From Hibiscus mutabilis (taxonomy: Eukaryota > Streptophyta > Magnoliopsida > Malvales > Malvaceae): a stretch of 64,000 bases of DNA. Numbering within the stretch: position 1 is the first letter of the stretch; each line of letters starts with the position of its first letter. The stretch covers positions 22,510,014 to 22,574,013 of the forward strand of contig CM033718.1 of the NCBI GenBank assembly GCA_019671005.1, given 5' to 3'. Under the pieces are notes generated by a model. That model did not search any database, was not told the origin of the DNA, and saw nothing but the letters and a program-made list of their open reading frames with translations. The position numbers were made by a program, and so were the translations under genes. Shown here piece by piece: positions 48,870-60,410 of the stretch.

Positions 48870-49450
48870 GCAATCTTGGGGAAATAAGCTATCGTTATAC
48901 AGCAAAAAGGGCCTCATATTCCACCCAAGGATACGAGAAGATATTCAAAAAACCGTTGTTAAATCCAACGGGTTGCATGTGCTGCCAATGTCGCGTAACG
49001 ACAACTTTTTCCATGTCTCGGAGATATCACAACCTATGCAGGTTTTTGATTAACATCGTACATGGTGGATCTCCAAAACAAGTTATGGGATTGTGGCTCA
49101 TTCCAAGCACTAAAGCTTCTGTGCGAGCATGCCATCTCTATATGCTCCGCTATCAGACTCGATTACAAGGAATACGTAGATCCTGTATATTGGCTTCATT
49201 CAGTATTTAAGTTCTACGAAATAGAATCCCCACCAATCGACAGCGAAACTGAATAGAATGTTAAGCAGACATTGACCACAATTTTACCTGACCCAATCTG
49301 CGAAGGGAATAAGCTGGACGTCCAAGATCCATAAGGATTCAGAATAATATGGACGACATGCGTCACCGTGAGCTTACCGGACAACCTAGACTATGCGGGA
49401 ATTGTAGACTTTCGGGTCATAGAATGCCAAATTGTTCATCTCAAGCATAA
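48870..49450 (+). pseudogene. MuDR-type transposase C-terminus (SWIM finger and zinc knuckle)
   Basis: The frame from 49062 reads VDLQNKLWDCGSFQALKLLC, then EHAISICSAIRLDYKEYVDP and VYWLHSVFKFYEIESPPI, ending in TAG. This is the SWIM zinc finger (CXC...CXH) and following region of MULE transposases; the first cysteine has become tryptophan. After further stops, LCGNCRLSGHRMPNCSSQA (about 49390-49450) is a CCHC zinc knuckle with correct C-X2-C-X4-H-X4-C spacing. The catalytic DDE part upstream is missing; the tandem array is in its place. It matches the TIR and 9 bp TSD of the surrounding element. Confidence 0.8.
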
Positions 49451-49554
49451 ATATGTTATTTTATTTTTATACCAAGTACTCATGTTTTAACATAAATATT
49501 AGTATGAAACTTCACTTCACTTCATTTTGATATAGCGTTTCAGCACTGGATAAT

Positions 49555-51618
49555 TGTAATACCCAACCCCCAGGCCTAGAAGATAGTATTGATATAGGAG
49601 GAAACAATCTAACTTATCACACAAGTTAGATATTGAACAAGGAAAGGGATTATGATAAGACCTTTAGAGCACAAGCATTCTAAAAGATAATCTATGAAGC
49701 ATCAAGACATTACAATCCGATCATCAAAATTAAAGATAGGAAACATGTGATCTTACTAAAATTTCATACTTGACAAGAATGTGAATAACAAGTATAGTAA
49801 TCGTTTTAGGTTATGATACTCGATTAAGAACTTATATGTGCATGGCATACCAAAATAAGGATTATAAGGCTATTTGGTAGCAATATAGATTCAAGACTTT
49901 CCCAACAATATGATCTAACCGAGTTTCCTTACAAGGACAAAAGTGACTTCCAATTTGTAATTATTGACAAGCTAAGCATGCCATACTCAATTTAATTCTT
50001 GACTTAATAGGTATTCACATGTTTGAATCACACACAACCATTACAACCATTTATCATCATCTTTCATTTGATAGAATAAGCTTATGATATCACCTAAGTC
50101 ATTCGAATGCAGCAACCAAGCCAAACAAGCAAAAACTATCACCAAGAAGTACAATAAGCCAAACACATAGATGTATATATAAATATATTTACAAACCCTT
50201 ACTAAGTTACTAGTTACAGCCCCTTATAATAGACAAGTATTATAGCCTAACACCCCAAACTAGTGCCACCTTCTAGGAGTTAACTTAACAAACAAAACAT
50301 ACTTTTGGTGCCTTTGGTGACCTTGCAAAATCCTCCCCAAGCTTGATCAACAATCAATTTCTCCTGTGCAATCATCAGGGTGAGTAATTAGATTATATGC
50401 TTCGAAACTTAGATAACAACAATGTAAGTGCAAGTTCTCAAATCACTTAACATTACATTTATTTAAGTATAATTTTCAAAATAGTAATATCATGCTTCCA
50501 AAGAGAAATGTGTCATCAAGCAACCACTATAGTTGTTCAGTTTAATAACCAAATTTATTGTAGGTATACTGAATCATTTAATACGACTCGTCTAGCTAAA
50601 GTATAGAAGGACATAATCAATCAAACGTTATCAGGCAATGGCAACATGTGCCATTGATCGTATATTCTATTAAATCGAATTTTATCAGGCAATGGTAACT
50701 TATACCATTGAAGCATATAATCCATTTGTTTAAGCATTATCAGGCAATGGTAATCAGTACCATTGAAGCATATAATTTATTTGTTTAAGCATTTTCAGGC
50801 AATGGTAGTTAGTACCATTGAAGCATATATTCTATTCGATCAATCCTTTCCAGGCAATAGTATCATGTACTATTGAAACATACATATAAACTATTTGGTT
50901 GTTCGTTCCTTATTTTTCTTAACTCATCGAGTACACAACCAATTACACGAGACTTTACATTAAGCATTGCAAGGAACCAATTCATGGTTCAAATATAAAA
51001 GGGCACAAGTGATTGTTTCACTTACCTTGGCCACTATCATCATACAAAGCATTAGCAACTCCGAGCATTTATAGACAATTTATGCCTCGTCATACAACCA
51101 AGTAACTTAATAAATTCAACAAATCCGTGCTTATTTAAACATAGTAATACTCACAAGTACACCGAGTTAATTCTGATCTTGAATCACCACTGCTTTAAGC
51201 CTCTCATCTCCTCCATCGACTCCCTTCTTGTTTTCTTTAGCACAATAATAACTCAAACACTCAAAATGCCCGATTCCAAAGCAAGCTATGAAGATTTTCT
51301 TCATTTTTCTCTCAATTCTCTTCTTCGTCTTTCAAGGAGAATGAGAAGGATGATGAGTTTATTTTTGTCCCACTTAGACTTAGATTAACTACAAGTGGCT
51401 CCTTCATAATATGGCCACATCATTAAGCTCTTCTCATCTTATTTATTATCATGCAATACTAAGTTTTGTGAAGGTTCACTAAATAGTCACCTTGATTTAG
51501 CATTTCAATTTCGTATTCCTATCAAATCGGTCACTCATAGAATTATCAATTAGTCACTTAAGTAATTTCCTTATCAATTAATAATGGTCACTTCACTATC
51601 ATAATTTAGGATGTTACA
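49555..51618 (-). repeat. Solo LTR, 2.06 kb, perfect 5 bp TSD
   Basis: Plus-strand ends are TGTAATACCCAACCCCC and GGATGTTACA, flanked by ATAAT on both sides (49550-49554 and 51619-51623). The minus strand has the LTR-like order TGTAACATCC, then a leader with GAAGAAGAGAATTGAGAG, and later TACTCACCCTGATGATTG. It is related to 25173-28920. No internal region is present. The ORF at 51179 is not convincing. Confidence 0.85.
50625..50880. repeat. Tandem repeat of about 62 bp inside the solo LTR
   Basis: Five units share TTATCAGGCAATGG, a short variable stretch, then TACCATTGAAGCATATA or variants. The marker CAGGCAATGG/CAGGCAATAG recurs at about 50631, 50688, 50741, 50798 and 50852. Within a unit, CAATGG and CCATTG form a short inverted pair. 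Confidence 0.75.
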
Positions 51619-51718
51619 ATAATTCACCTAAAGGGTTATAATTTTGAAATTAAATAACTCATTTCAACTTCTGAATAATTTACAACTTTTGCAAATTTAA
51701 ATTTTAATCACTGACAGT

Positions 51719-54550
51719 ATGAATGCTGAGTTATCAAGGGACTTTACTTATGAAGAAGTTTGCTCGGCTCTAAAATCTATAAGCCCCCTTAAAGCATCGG
51801 GTGAAGATGGTCTTGGCGCTGTTTTCTACCAGAGATTTTGGCACATCATCGGTCGTGACATTGCTGACTTTTGTATTACAACTTTGTTAGAACAACATGA
51901 CCTCTCTAATATCAATCATACGCGCCTAGTGTTGGTACCTAAGGTAAAAAATCCTCACCATATGCATCAATTTTGCCCCATTAGTTTGTGCAACATCCTA
52001 TATAAAATTATCTCCAAGATGTTGGCAAACAAATTACAGATAGTTCTCCATCATTGTATTGACGAGGCTCAGAGTGCCTTTATTCCCGGGAGACTAATTA
52101 CCGATAATGTCTTGGTTGCATATGAAGTCCTACACTATCTGAAAAACAAACGCTTTGGAAGATCAGGGTCTTTTGCTCTTAAACTTGACATGAGCAAGGC
52201 ATCTGATAGGGTTGAGTGCACTTTTATTGAGGCAATGATGATTCAAATGGGTTTCTCGAATCCTTGGGTGCAAACTGTTATAAACTGTGTCAAATCAGTC
52301 TCATACTCCATAGTTCTTAACGGCTTTGTTGGAGCAAACTTTTAGCCACATAGAGGTTTACGACGGGGAGATCCTTTAAGCCCTCTCCTATTCCTCATTT
52401 GCAGCAAAGGTCTTTCAACTCTCATTCGGATAGCCTCGGATCAGGCTACCTTACAAGGTATTCAAATTAATCGCCATGCTTCGCTTCTTACCCATCTATT
52501 GTTTGCTGATGATTGTCTTGTGCTTGGCGAGGCCTCTGCTAATGGTGCGAATAACTTCAAACAGGTCTTGGATACTTATGCAACTTGTTCGTGACAATTG
52601 ATTAATTATGATAAATCTTGAGCTTTTTTTGGCACGAATGTTACTCAGGAAAACCGAGATGATGTCTGTCGTGTCCTAGGCGTTCATCCAAGCACAAATT
52701 CTGAAAAATATCTTGTTCTTCCTTCGATGGTGGGTCGTAATAAGAGAGCGGCAATGATGGAGCTCAAAGAAAAGGTCCAAAAACACGTGCAATTGGAGCC
52801 ATCAGGCTATGTCAATTGGAGGAAGGGAAGTCTTAATCAAATCAGTCCTTCAATCGATCTATGTCCTGCTTTCTCTTGCCCAGCACATTATGTAAAGAAC
52901 TAGAAGCTCTTATGGTTCGTTTTTGGTGGCAACATTCGGCCTCTAAAAGGGGGATTCACTTGTGTACTTGGCAAAAATTGAGTCAATTGAAAGAAGCTGG
53001 GGGCATGGGATTTCGAGACTTATCAAAATTCAACATAGCTTTACTAGCTAAACAAGGATGGAGACTAATTGAAAACCCAGGATCTCTTATAGCAAGACTT
53101 TACATAGCCAAATACTACCACACCTCTACTTTTATGGAAGCTCCCCTAGTCTCTAATCCTTCCTTGATATGGAGAAGTATTTGGTGTGCTAAAGGACTTC
53201 TCAAATCTGGCCTGAGATGGCGTATAGGATCAGCCTTATCTGTCTCTACATGGGAGGACTATTGGCTCCCAAGTAAACGGCAACAACTAGTCTCCTCGCC
53301 TCCCTCTAATGATCTGGTTAAGGTTAGTTATTTAATGCATCCAAATTCTGCTATGTGGAACCAGGAATTTATTGCATCGATTTTTTCTGAGGAAGAGGCC
53401 AATTTGATTCTTAGTATTCCTTTACCCACAACTCCTATCAATGACAAACAGATTCTGCTAGTGAATTTTCTGGTATTTACTCAGTTAGAAGTGGATATAA
53501 AATGCTTCTGGATATGCTCACTATTAGTGATTGTGAAGCATTTGTGTTCAAGCAGATATGGGGTCTTAACTGTCCTTCTAAAATCCGTATTCTACTATGG
53601 GAATTTACTAATAATTATGCCCCTACTCTACAGAACTTATGCATCAAAAGGCTGCTTCCAGACTCGGTTTGTACAAGATGTACAGGTTCTACTGAAGATA
53701 TTAAGCACATTAGTCGAGACTGTGCTCATGCTAAGCAAGTATGGTTAAGTCTAAATGTAACCTGGCCACCTGAAGTAAGTGCAATGGATTTTAGTGAATG
53801 GCTATCTTGGCTATTCCATCATTGCAACAATCACTTTACTAAATAAGACGTTGCTATAGTCATATGGAGCCTATGGTATGCACGAAATAAATTCATTCAT
53901 GAAAATGTTGACCAAAACGTTGCAGAAACAGTCACCTTTATTTGAGTCTTTAGTAGGGAGATCAACAGTTTATTTTCGTCTCTACAACATCCATTGCCTT
54001 TATATCACGCCTGAGAAGAGGCGGGGTCATTATTCTCACATCGGAAAGGAAAAGGGAGGTCTTGGGATATAAATATAGTGGCGCTGTACATCCTATTAGA
54101 CATGTCTTTTGGGAAAACGGTAATGGCCTCGTGACAAATGGTATCGGAGCGACCCTTTGACTGCCCGATTTCACGCCGAGCGTCCATGAGTGGGGTAGGT
54201 AGGGTGGACAACTGTGACAAAGTGGCTCATCACGAGAGCAAAAGCTCGTGACGAGGACCTCACGAGGTTGAGTGGGGGAGAATGTCACGCCTGAGAAGAG
54301 ACAGGATCATTAATCCCACATCCGAAAGGAAAATGGAGGTCTTGAGATATAAATACGGTGGCGCTGTACATCCTATCAGACATGTCTTTTGGGAAGAAGG
54401 TAATGGCCTCGTGACATTTAGCACATGCTCAATGGATCCCTTCTCATTAAAAATTAATGTGGATGCCAGTTTCTCATCTGGGAGCAGAAAGGCTTCATCG
54501 GGTGTCTTAATTCGTGATAATTAGGGTGCTTTGATGGGTTCTAGATCGCC
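51719..54550 (+). pseudogene. L1-type LINE relic: RT, zf-RVT and RNase H start
   Basis: The frame 51719-52345 holds RT blocks 1-5 (LKSISPLKASGEDGLGAVFY, RLVLVPKVKNP, FCPISLCNILYKIISKMLAN, SAFIPGRLITDN, ALKLDMSKASDRVE). TAG at 52343 interrupts, but homology resumes with GLRRGDPLSPLLFLI and the catalytic box LLFADDCLVLGEA (ADD at 52505-52513, intact). The frame 52861-53748 covers the thumb (KLSQLKEAGGMGFRDLSKFN) and the zf-RVT part. After the TRIM, 54425-54524 gives INVDASFSSGSRKASSGVLI, the RNase H start. The endonuclease and 3' end are missing. More stops lie at about 52593 and 52620. Confidence 0.85.
54003..54416 (+). mobile_element. TRIM (miniature LTR retrotransposon), 414 bp, inside the LINE
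   Basis: Two LTRs of 134 bp each, 54003-54136 and 54283-54416, are nearly identical and run from TGTCACGCCTGAGAAGAG (first copy TATCACG) to GGCCTCGTGACA. A PBS TGGTATCGGAGC (tRNA-iMet type, one mismatch) lies at 54139-54150 and a polypurine tract GAGTGGGGGAGAA just before LTR 2. TTTA flanks both sides, a 4 bp match. The internal 146 bp encode nothing. Removing it joins the LINE zf-RVT and RNase H parts. Confidence 0.9.
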
Positions 54551-55044
54551 GTTATTGCTTAGCCCTAGAACACCGTTAAGTTAGAGAGAACTTGCCATGC
54601 CTATACGGCGAGTTTGGCTTGGGATTAAGTTAATCCCGTAATTAAGGTTTAAACTGTATATTTACAGAAAAAAATGAAATTCGTCGTGTGTCGAGTTTAA
54701 TAAAAAATAATATATTTTTAGAACTCGTCGTGCTAGTGCGGCGAGTTTACTGCAAAGGTGCTAGTCTGAGAAATATAAAATTTTTGATCCTACTTTGGTT
54801 AAAATAAGATTCAATGGTTTTAGAAATACCTTTAAGCCTACTTATATTTATAGTTGATTCATGTGAACAAAATAGTATCGAAAAAAAACAAGAAAAAGAC
54901 AGAAAAATGTGAGAATAGAAAAAAATATGGATATGAAATACTGGGAAGTACTTAAGCTGTACCCAATATATTTCTAGTACGGAAACGTATTGGATACATG
55001 ATACGATATTAGATTGAAGTACCCGTGCTTCATAAGTTTTATGT

Positions 55045-55522
55045 CACAAGAATTGATCGCTACATGAGCCAGCGCCAGAGCTAGACCGTCCACTTGGGTA
55101 TCTGTAGTTATTGGATCATGTGATCATGCTGAAGAGTTATGGCCAAATAAGCTAGTGAAATTGTTTACTAATGAAAATTTGAAGCAGTGGAACTTATTTT
55201 TGTCGGCCAACTTTCTCTCTCCTTTACATACATCTTAAACTTGCCACAGCTGCTTCACATTTAACCCATGAAATTACTCCATAATCTGTATTCAAATACA
55301 AGAGAATCAAGTTAATAAAAAGTAGAGGAAACAGAATCCTCTCTTGTACAATACTCTGATTGCACTATGTAGGCAAGCTATTTGAATCAGATTTGATGTG
55401 TATGTCATTTTCTTTTTTAAAAAATGCATTGAAACATGGATGACAAGCAAATTCCTTTTAGCTCCTTGGTTGGTCTTATGGGTTGACAACAGCCAAGTAT
55501 GCTTGGCGGCAGTGATAAAGTG
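55045..55522. other. Intergenic DNA between the nested element and the right gypsy
   Basis: Continues the target of the outer element (after GTTTTATGT). No ORF above chance or other feature recognised. Confidence 0.45.
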
Positions 55523-56379
55523 TGTAACAACGGTGCCGCCTACGGTGGTGTTTAACGTGTTTTTACCAAAAATATTTGAGATAAAGTCGCCAATAATCTT
55601 TTTTAATTTAGGTGAGATTGGATCACCTAAAAACCCGACAATTTTAATAAAATCTGTTTTTGTGTTATTTTATTAAAATAACAAGTTTTGGTCTGCGAAA
55701 CCAGAAAAATAGGTTCGGGAGCCAGTTAAGTGTGGGGAAGGGTGAGCACCCCCACAACGCCCGAAATTGGTACTTGGTCGATTATTTAGTGTCTTAATGA
55801 TGGAAATTAAGAATTCAAATTTAATTTAATATTTGTGATCCCTTAAAATATTTAAAAGAATATTTCTTTGTACGAAAAAAATTTATACCCCTACACCCGA
55901 GGTATAATTTCCATTAGATTCCCGAATGAGGGAAACCTATTTTGAAAATTATAGTTTAGAATTAAAAATGGTATTTTGTAATAGAGATTAACGGAAAGCG
56001 GCACCCCTTACGTGTTCGAGGTACGTTTCTCGCAAGAATCCCTAATAAAAAGTTTTAGTTTATAATTCAGTTAGAATGAGTGAATATAAAATATATATGT
56101 ATATGAGAAGATATATTTAATATATTAGGTAAAAATATAAAATAGATAGGGAATACAAATAAATATGAAAGGTAAAAACTTATTAATTAATATACATGTA
56201 TAAAACTTAAACAAATATAGAATATATATATATATATATATATATATTAGTTAGCATAAATATATATATGTCTTTTAGCTATATTAGTTAAAATATATAT
56301 AAAACTTTTATTAGTTAAGATATATAATACATTTATTAGTTAACATATATATACCTACATATATAACGTACATATATAT

Positions 56380-56411
<32 letters not shown>

Positions 56412-57443
56412 AATAAGAATGGAAATAACAGTAGTATAACTTAACCTATAAACATAATAATATGGTAATACTAATAATAATAATACATTAATAAAAAACA
56501 GAAATTAAAAACAGTGACTAAAATGAAATAAAGCAAGAATTGAAAGGCAAGATTGCAAGGATACAAAGACGGGAGGACTGAAGCTGCAATTTCCCATTTT
56601 ATTAAAAAGCGCGGATCCTCCATCTGATTCGGGTTGCCACACGGGTTACAGATGAAACGACGTCATTTCGTATGGCATATAAGTACAAGATTTGCCCCAA
56701 AAAATTCATTTGGCCATTGATAATCAAAAAAATTTCTTAACGTCTCTCTTAAACTCACTCAACTTCCCTCCCCCTCACTCGGCCAAGCCTCCTAGCGCCG
56801 CCTGGTCAACCGTCGCGTGCTGCTATGTGTTGTTGTTGCCAACGACGAAGCAACATCACGAATTGTGGCTAGAGTACATGCAAATAGATGGTTCGAATCG
56901 GTTTCAGCTTCTAAAGCCGGATCTAAGGTCGATTTTTCCTAAATCCCCTTCTAATCTCTTAGATCTGAGAAAACCGAAAGGTATTTTATATTTTTTTACC
57001 TTTTATACTTTGTTTTTTGTTTGTTCTTCTTTCTCTTTTTTCTTAATTTTTGGTTCGATCTTTTTTTCCTAATGGTCTCTCTTTAAATGGTTGCTAATCC
57101 TTCATTTTTTTATGTTGCGGATTGGTGGATTTAAAGGGCAAGGGAGAGGCCCTCATCCGGCCACATAGAGGGTGACGAGGATGATTATGGGCAGTGGCCA
57201 CAAAGTAGGGAAGTGGTGGCAGACGGCTCTGCGGCGACGACTCAATGTTAGAGTAGATTAGGGTTTTTTAGGGTTAGGTTAGGTTAGGTCTTAGGTTTAG
57301 GTTATGTGCTTGGGTCTGGTTATCAGTCATGTTTGGTTTAATTTTTTAAATGGGTAATAGGTTATATTGGATTAAAAAAGGGTCTGCTTTTATTTGTTTA
57401 TTGGGTTGTTGGGTTTATGCCCGGACGAAAATGGGCATCTACA
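55523..57443 (-). repeat. 3' LTR of the right gypsy element (1.92 kb)
   Basis: Begins TGTAACAACGGTGCCGCC and ends GGGCATCTACA. Just to the right, the minus strand has a polypurine tract (AGAAAAGAGAGACAG, 57444-57462). It contains (TA)n at 56222-56250, (TAA)n near 56383-56400, and a GC-richer leader-like part at 56680-56960. The ORF at 56692-57072 in that part is not recognised. A block at 55730-55765 (AAGTGTGGGGAAGGGTGAGC) is shared with the other two gypsy LTRs in this window. Confidence 0.85.
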
Positions 57444-57599
57444 ACTGTCTCTCTTTTCTCATTGTTGTGCAGCGGTATTAAAGCAAAGACAAAAAGAGAA
57501 CCATTTTTGCCCGGTCAGGTTAGGGCTCATTTCTCTAGCCACCACTTCTTCTTGAGATTCACTTGATCTGCTCGACCGCTTTTGGAGGTAAAATCTTCA

Positions 57600-59390
57600 A
57601 ACTGGAGTCAAAATGAGTTCGGCTTGTTACGACACTGACGATGATGCAATACATGGAGAAAATTTGACCAGCTACAAGACTGACGAAGATGCAAGCTCTT
57701 CAAAACTTGATCCGAATGCAATACTGACGATGAGACAGTATCGAAGGATAAAGGTTCTTACATTTGATCCGGCTGCAATACTGACAAAGAGGCAGGATCA
57801 AATGATGAAGGTTCCGATATTCGATCTAGCTGCAACACTGACGAAGTGGCAGGATCAACGAAATTTTTTCTTTTTCTTTTTCTTTTTTCTTTTTCTTTTT
57901 ATCTTTCTTTCCTTTTCTTTTTATTTATTTTTTATAACGATTTTTGCTGTGAAATTAAAAGGGTAGATGATAAGATGGTTCATCCACTCCGCTCAATTTT
58001 GGAGAAGTAGAATCTGTAAATTTGGGTGATCTGCTCCACCACCGATGCTGAGGCATATTCTAAAAAGTTGATCCGCTACAACATTGACGAAGAGGCATGA
58101 TCTAAGAGTTTGATATGCTATACCACTGGCGGAAAGGCGGGATCTGAGAGTTTAATTCTGATCAAGCTACAACTCTGACGAAGAGGCACGATCTGAGAGT
58201 TTGATCCACTACACCACTAACAGAGAGGCAGGATTTGAGAATTTTGGTCCAGCTACAATACCGAAGAAGTTAGACTGGGAGTTTGATTCTAATCAAGCTA
58301 CAACTTTGACGAAGAGGCAAGATCTGAAGAAAAGTTTGATTCTGATCAAGCTACAACTCTGATGAAGAGGCAGGATCTGAAGAAAAGTTTGATTCTGATC
58401 AAGCTACAACTTTGACGAAGAGGCAAGATTTGAAGAAAAGTTTGATTCTAATCAAGCTACAACTCTGATGAAGAGGCATGATATGAGAGTTTGATCCACT
58501 ACACCACTGACGAAGAGGCATGATCTGAGAATTTTGGCATATTTGGTCCAACTACAACATCGATGAAGAGGCAAGACCGGGAGTTTGGAGCTTTGGTTTT
58601 TCAATTTTTTTGTTTGATTTTTTTATTTTTGTTTTTTTCACTTTTGATTTTTTTTGGAACCTAGCTATGATTCTAAGGTGATATCCGAGAAGAGTTTGGT
58701 TTGCTGCATCACTGACGAAGAGGCAAGACTAAGAGTTTGATCCGTTGCACCACTAACGGAGATACTAAATCAAGAAGAGGTTTGATCTGCTACACCACTG
58801 GTAGAGAGGCGAGATCTGGAAGAAGTTTGATCTACTACACCACTGATAGAGAGACTAGATTAGAAAGAAGTTTGATCTGCTACACCGTTGGCAGAGAAGC
58901 GAGATCTAAAACAAGTTTGATCTACTACACCACTGACAGAGAGACTAGATCAGAAAGAAGTTTGATCTGCTAAACCACTGACGGAGAGGTGGGATCTGGA
59001 AAATATGGGATTCACTATACCACTGACCAAGAGATCGAACCCGAAGGGATAAAATTTGATAAGCTACATTTTTTACGAAGGTTCAAGATCAAAAATAAAG
59101 GTTGAACAATTTACGACACTAACAAGGATGCATGATAGGTTGGTCTGCTACACCACTGACGGTGAGGCAAGATCTGAAAAATGATTTTGATCCGCTACAC
59201 CATTGACAGAGTTAGGATCTTGGGATTTAATTTTGATCAAGCTACGACTCTGACGAAGAGGCGTGATCTGTAGGTTTTGTTGATCAAGCGACTCTGACGA
59301 ATAGGCATGATCCAAGAGTTTGATTTTGATCAAACTGCAATTCTTGTTATGTGTAAGATAGGATCGAAACAAGTTGGCTGATTCACCGAG
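57600..59390. repeat. Degenerate tandem array, unit about 45-55 bp
   Basis: Built from GACGAAGAGGCAAGATCTGA, GAGTTTGATC and CTACACCACTGAC-type words, about 30 or more times. A clean part at 58300-58520 has a period near 52 bp (marker GA(C/T)GAAGAGGCA at about 58307, 58359, 58414 and 58466). It is interrupted by T-rich tracts at 57865-57945 and 58600-58660. The ORFs within it (57613, 58737, 59148) are repeat shadows. Confidence 0.8.
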
Positions 59391-59880
59391 GGTTTTAACA
59401 TCACTCTCGAGGGTGATGTCCCGAAGGTCTTAGAATTACTCTTGAAGGTGACGTCCTGAGGATCTTGAATTCATCTCTTTTTTTTACTCTACTTTCTTTG
59501 GAAGCTTGTTCTCTCTTTGGTTGATCTTCTTGTCATCTCTTCTTTAGGGAAATAGAACTTGGACGATCGATCTACTTCACGATTCTTTTAGGAAGATAAG
59601 GTCTGTCAAAGTTAAAAAAGTGCTTGGTCAAAGTGAGTGATAAACTGACTGCTCTATAGTAAAATTGAAAGGTTTGATATGAATATTTGATTTAATTGAT
59701 TCTCTCCTCCGTGTCAAAGATATTAGATCTTGTTAATAGTCTTCTGTTCCTTCTTGGTTGAAGGCGCCATACAATATTTGCCTTATTTCTTCATGCCAAA
59801 GATGCTGAAATTTGTTAACAACTATCTATTTTTTCCCGTTTGAGTGTATCAAACCTATAAATTCTTGGTCCTTTAAAAAA
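59391..59880. other. Spacer between the two arrays of the right gypsy element
   Basis: No ORF. Contains two partial repeats of a GGTGA(T/C)GTCC(C/T)GA(A/G)G phrase near 59415 and 59450. Confidence 0.4.
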
Positions 59881-59959
59881 GGATCGAATACCTTTAAGAA
59901 AAGATAGAGTTGATTTAAGAAAATATCTTTTGAGAAAATATTTGATTAAGAAATTTTGT

Positions 59960-60410
59960 TTTCAGAAAAATAATATCCTTGTGAAATGATTAAATTAAGA
60001 AATTCATGTTTTGAGGAAAATATCCTTATAGAAGGATAGAATTAAGGAATTAAAATGTCTTTATAGAAGGACGGAGTTAAGAAACTCCTGTTTTTGAGGA
60101 ACATGTCCTTATAGAAGGACAACATTAAGAAACTCTTGTTTTTGAGGAAAATGTCCTTATAGAAGGACGGAGTTAAGAAACCCCTATTTTTGAGGAAAAT
60201 GTCCTTATAGAAGAACAGAGTTAAGAAACTCCTATTTTTGAGGAAAATGTCCTTATGGAAGGACGGAGTTAAGAAACTCATGTTTTAAAAAGAGTCATTA
60301 TGGAAGGAAGAAGTTAAAAAAACTCATGTTTTTGAGGAAAATGTCCTTATGGAAGGACAAAAATTAAGAAACTCCAGTTTTTGAGAAAAATATCCGTATG
60401 GAAGGACTTG
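59960..60410. repeat. Tandem array, about 10 units of 48 bp, each with a hairpin
   Basis: The marker GTCCTTATAGAAGGAC or a close variant recurs at about 60019, 60057, 60105, 60152, 60199, 60248, 60294, 60340 and 60389. Units also share AAGAAACTCCTGTTTTTGAG. GTCCTT and AAGGAC pair across four bases in each unit. The minus-strand ORF 60281-60042 is a repeat shadow (FYKDIFLKNRSFLTPS repeated). Confidence 0.85.

Larger units (their letters stand above)
44313..54843 (+). mobile_element. Mutator-like element (MULE) carrying a plant-mobile-domain gene
   Basis: Terminal inverted repeats of about 250 bp: 44313-44580 and 54575-54843 match in inverted order, including AACCATTGGATCCTATTTT, CAGTAAACTCGCCGCACTAG and CAGTTTAAACCTTAAT. 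ATATTTATA flanks both sides (44304-44312 and 54844-54852). Inside are a PMD pseudogene (plus), a tandem array, and a MuDR transposase C-terminus (plus). A solo LTR, a LINE and a TRIM were inserted later. TIR, TSD size and transposase agree on the superfamily. Confidence 0.85.
44123..55035. mobile_element. Outer element with 9 bp TSD, containing the MULE
   Basis: GTTTTATGT occurs exactly at 44114-44122 and 55036-55044. Just inside, TATGTTGCACTGATACGGGTAC (left, in two parts) and the inverted right end TTATGAAGCACGGGTAC share TATG, GCA and CGGGTAC. Between these ends and the inner MULE are about 190 bp on each side with GATACG-type motifs. I infer an old Mutator-type MITE of about 0.4 kb that was later hit by the MULE. 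Terminal similarity is modest, so this is less certain than the inner element. Confidence 0.55.

Noticed and set aside
56692..57072. 126-codon ORF beginning MPQKIHLAIDNQ
   Set aside because: It lies in the leader-like part of an LTR, has no known domain and ends in a poly-Phe run from T-rich DNA.
57613..57966. 117-codon ORF with repeated TMRQYRR/TKRQDQ phrases
   Set aside because: Product of the tandem array followed by a T-rich tract; no independent support as a gene.
58300..58520. Possible CRISPR-like array (regular repeats and spacers)
   Set aside because: The repeats are degenerate and contiguous, without unique spacers, inside a plant retrotransposon.
60042..60281. Repetitive minus-strand ORF with FYKDIFLKNRSFLTPS units
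   Set aside because: Because the array unit is 48 bp, a multiple of three, one frame stays open by chance.
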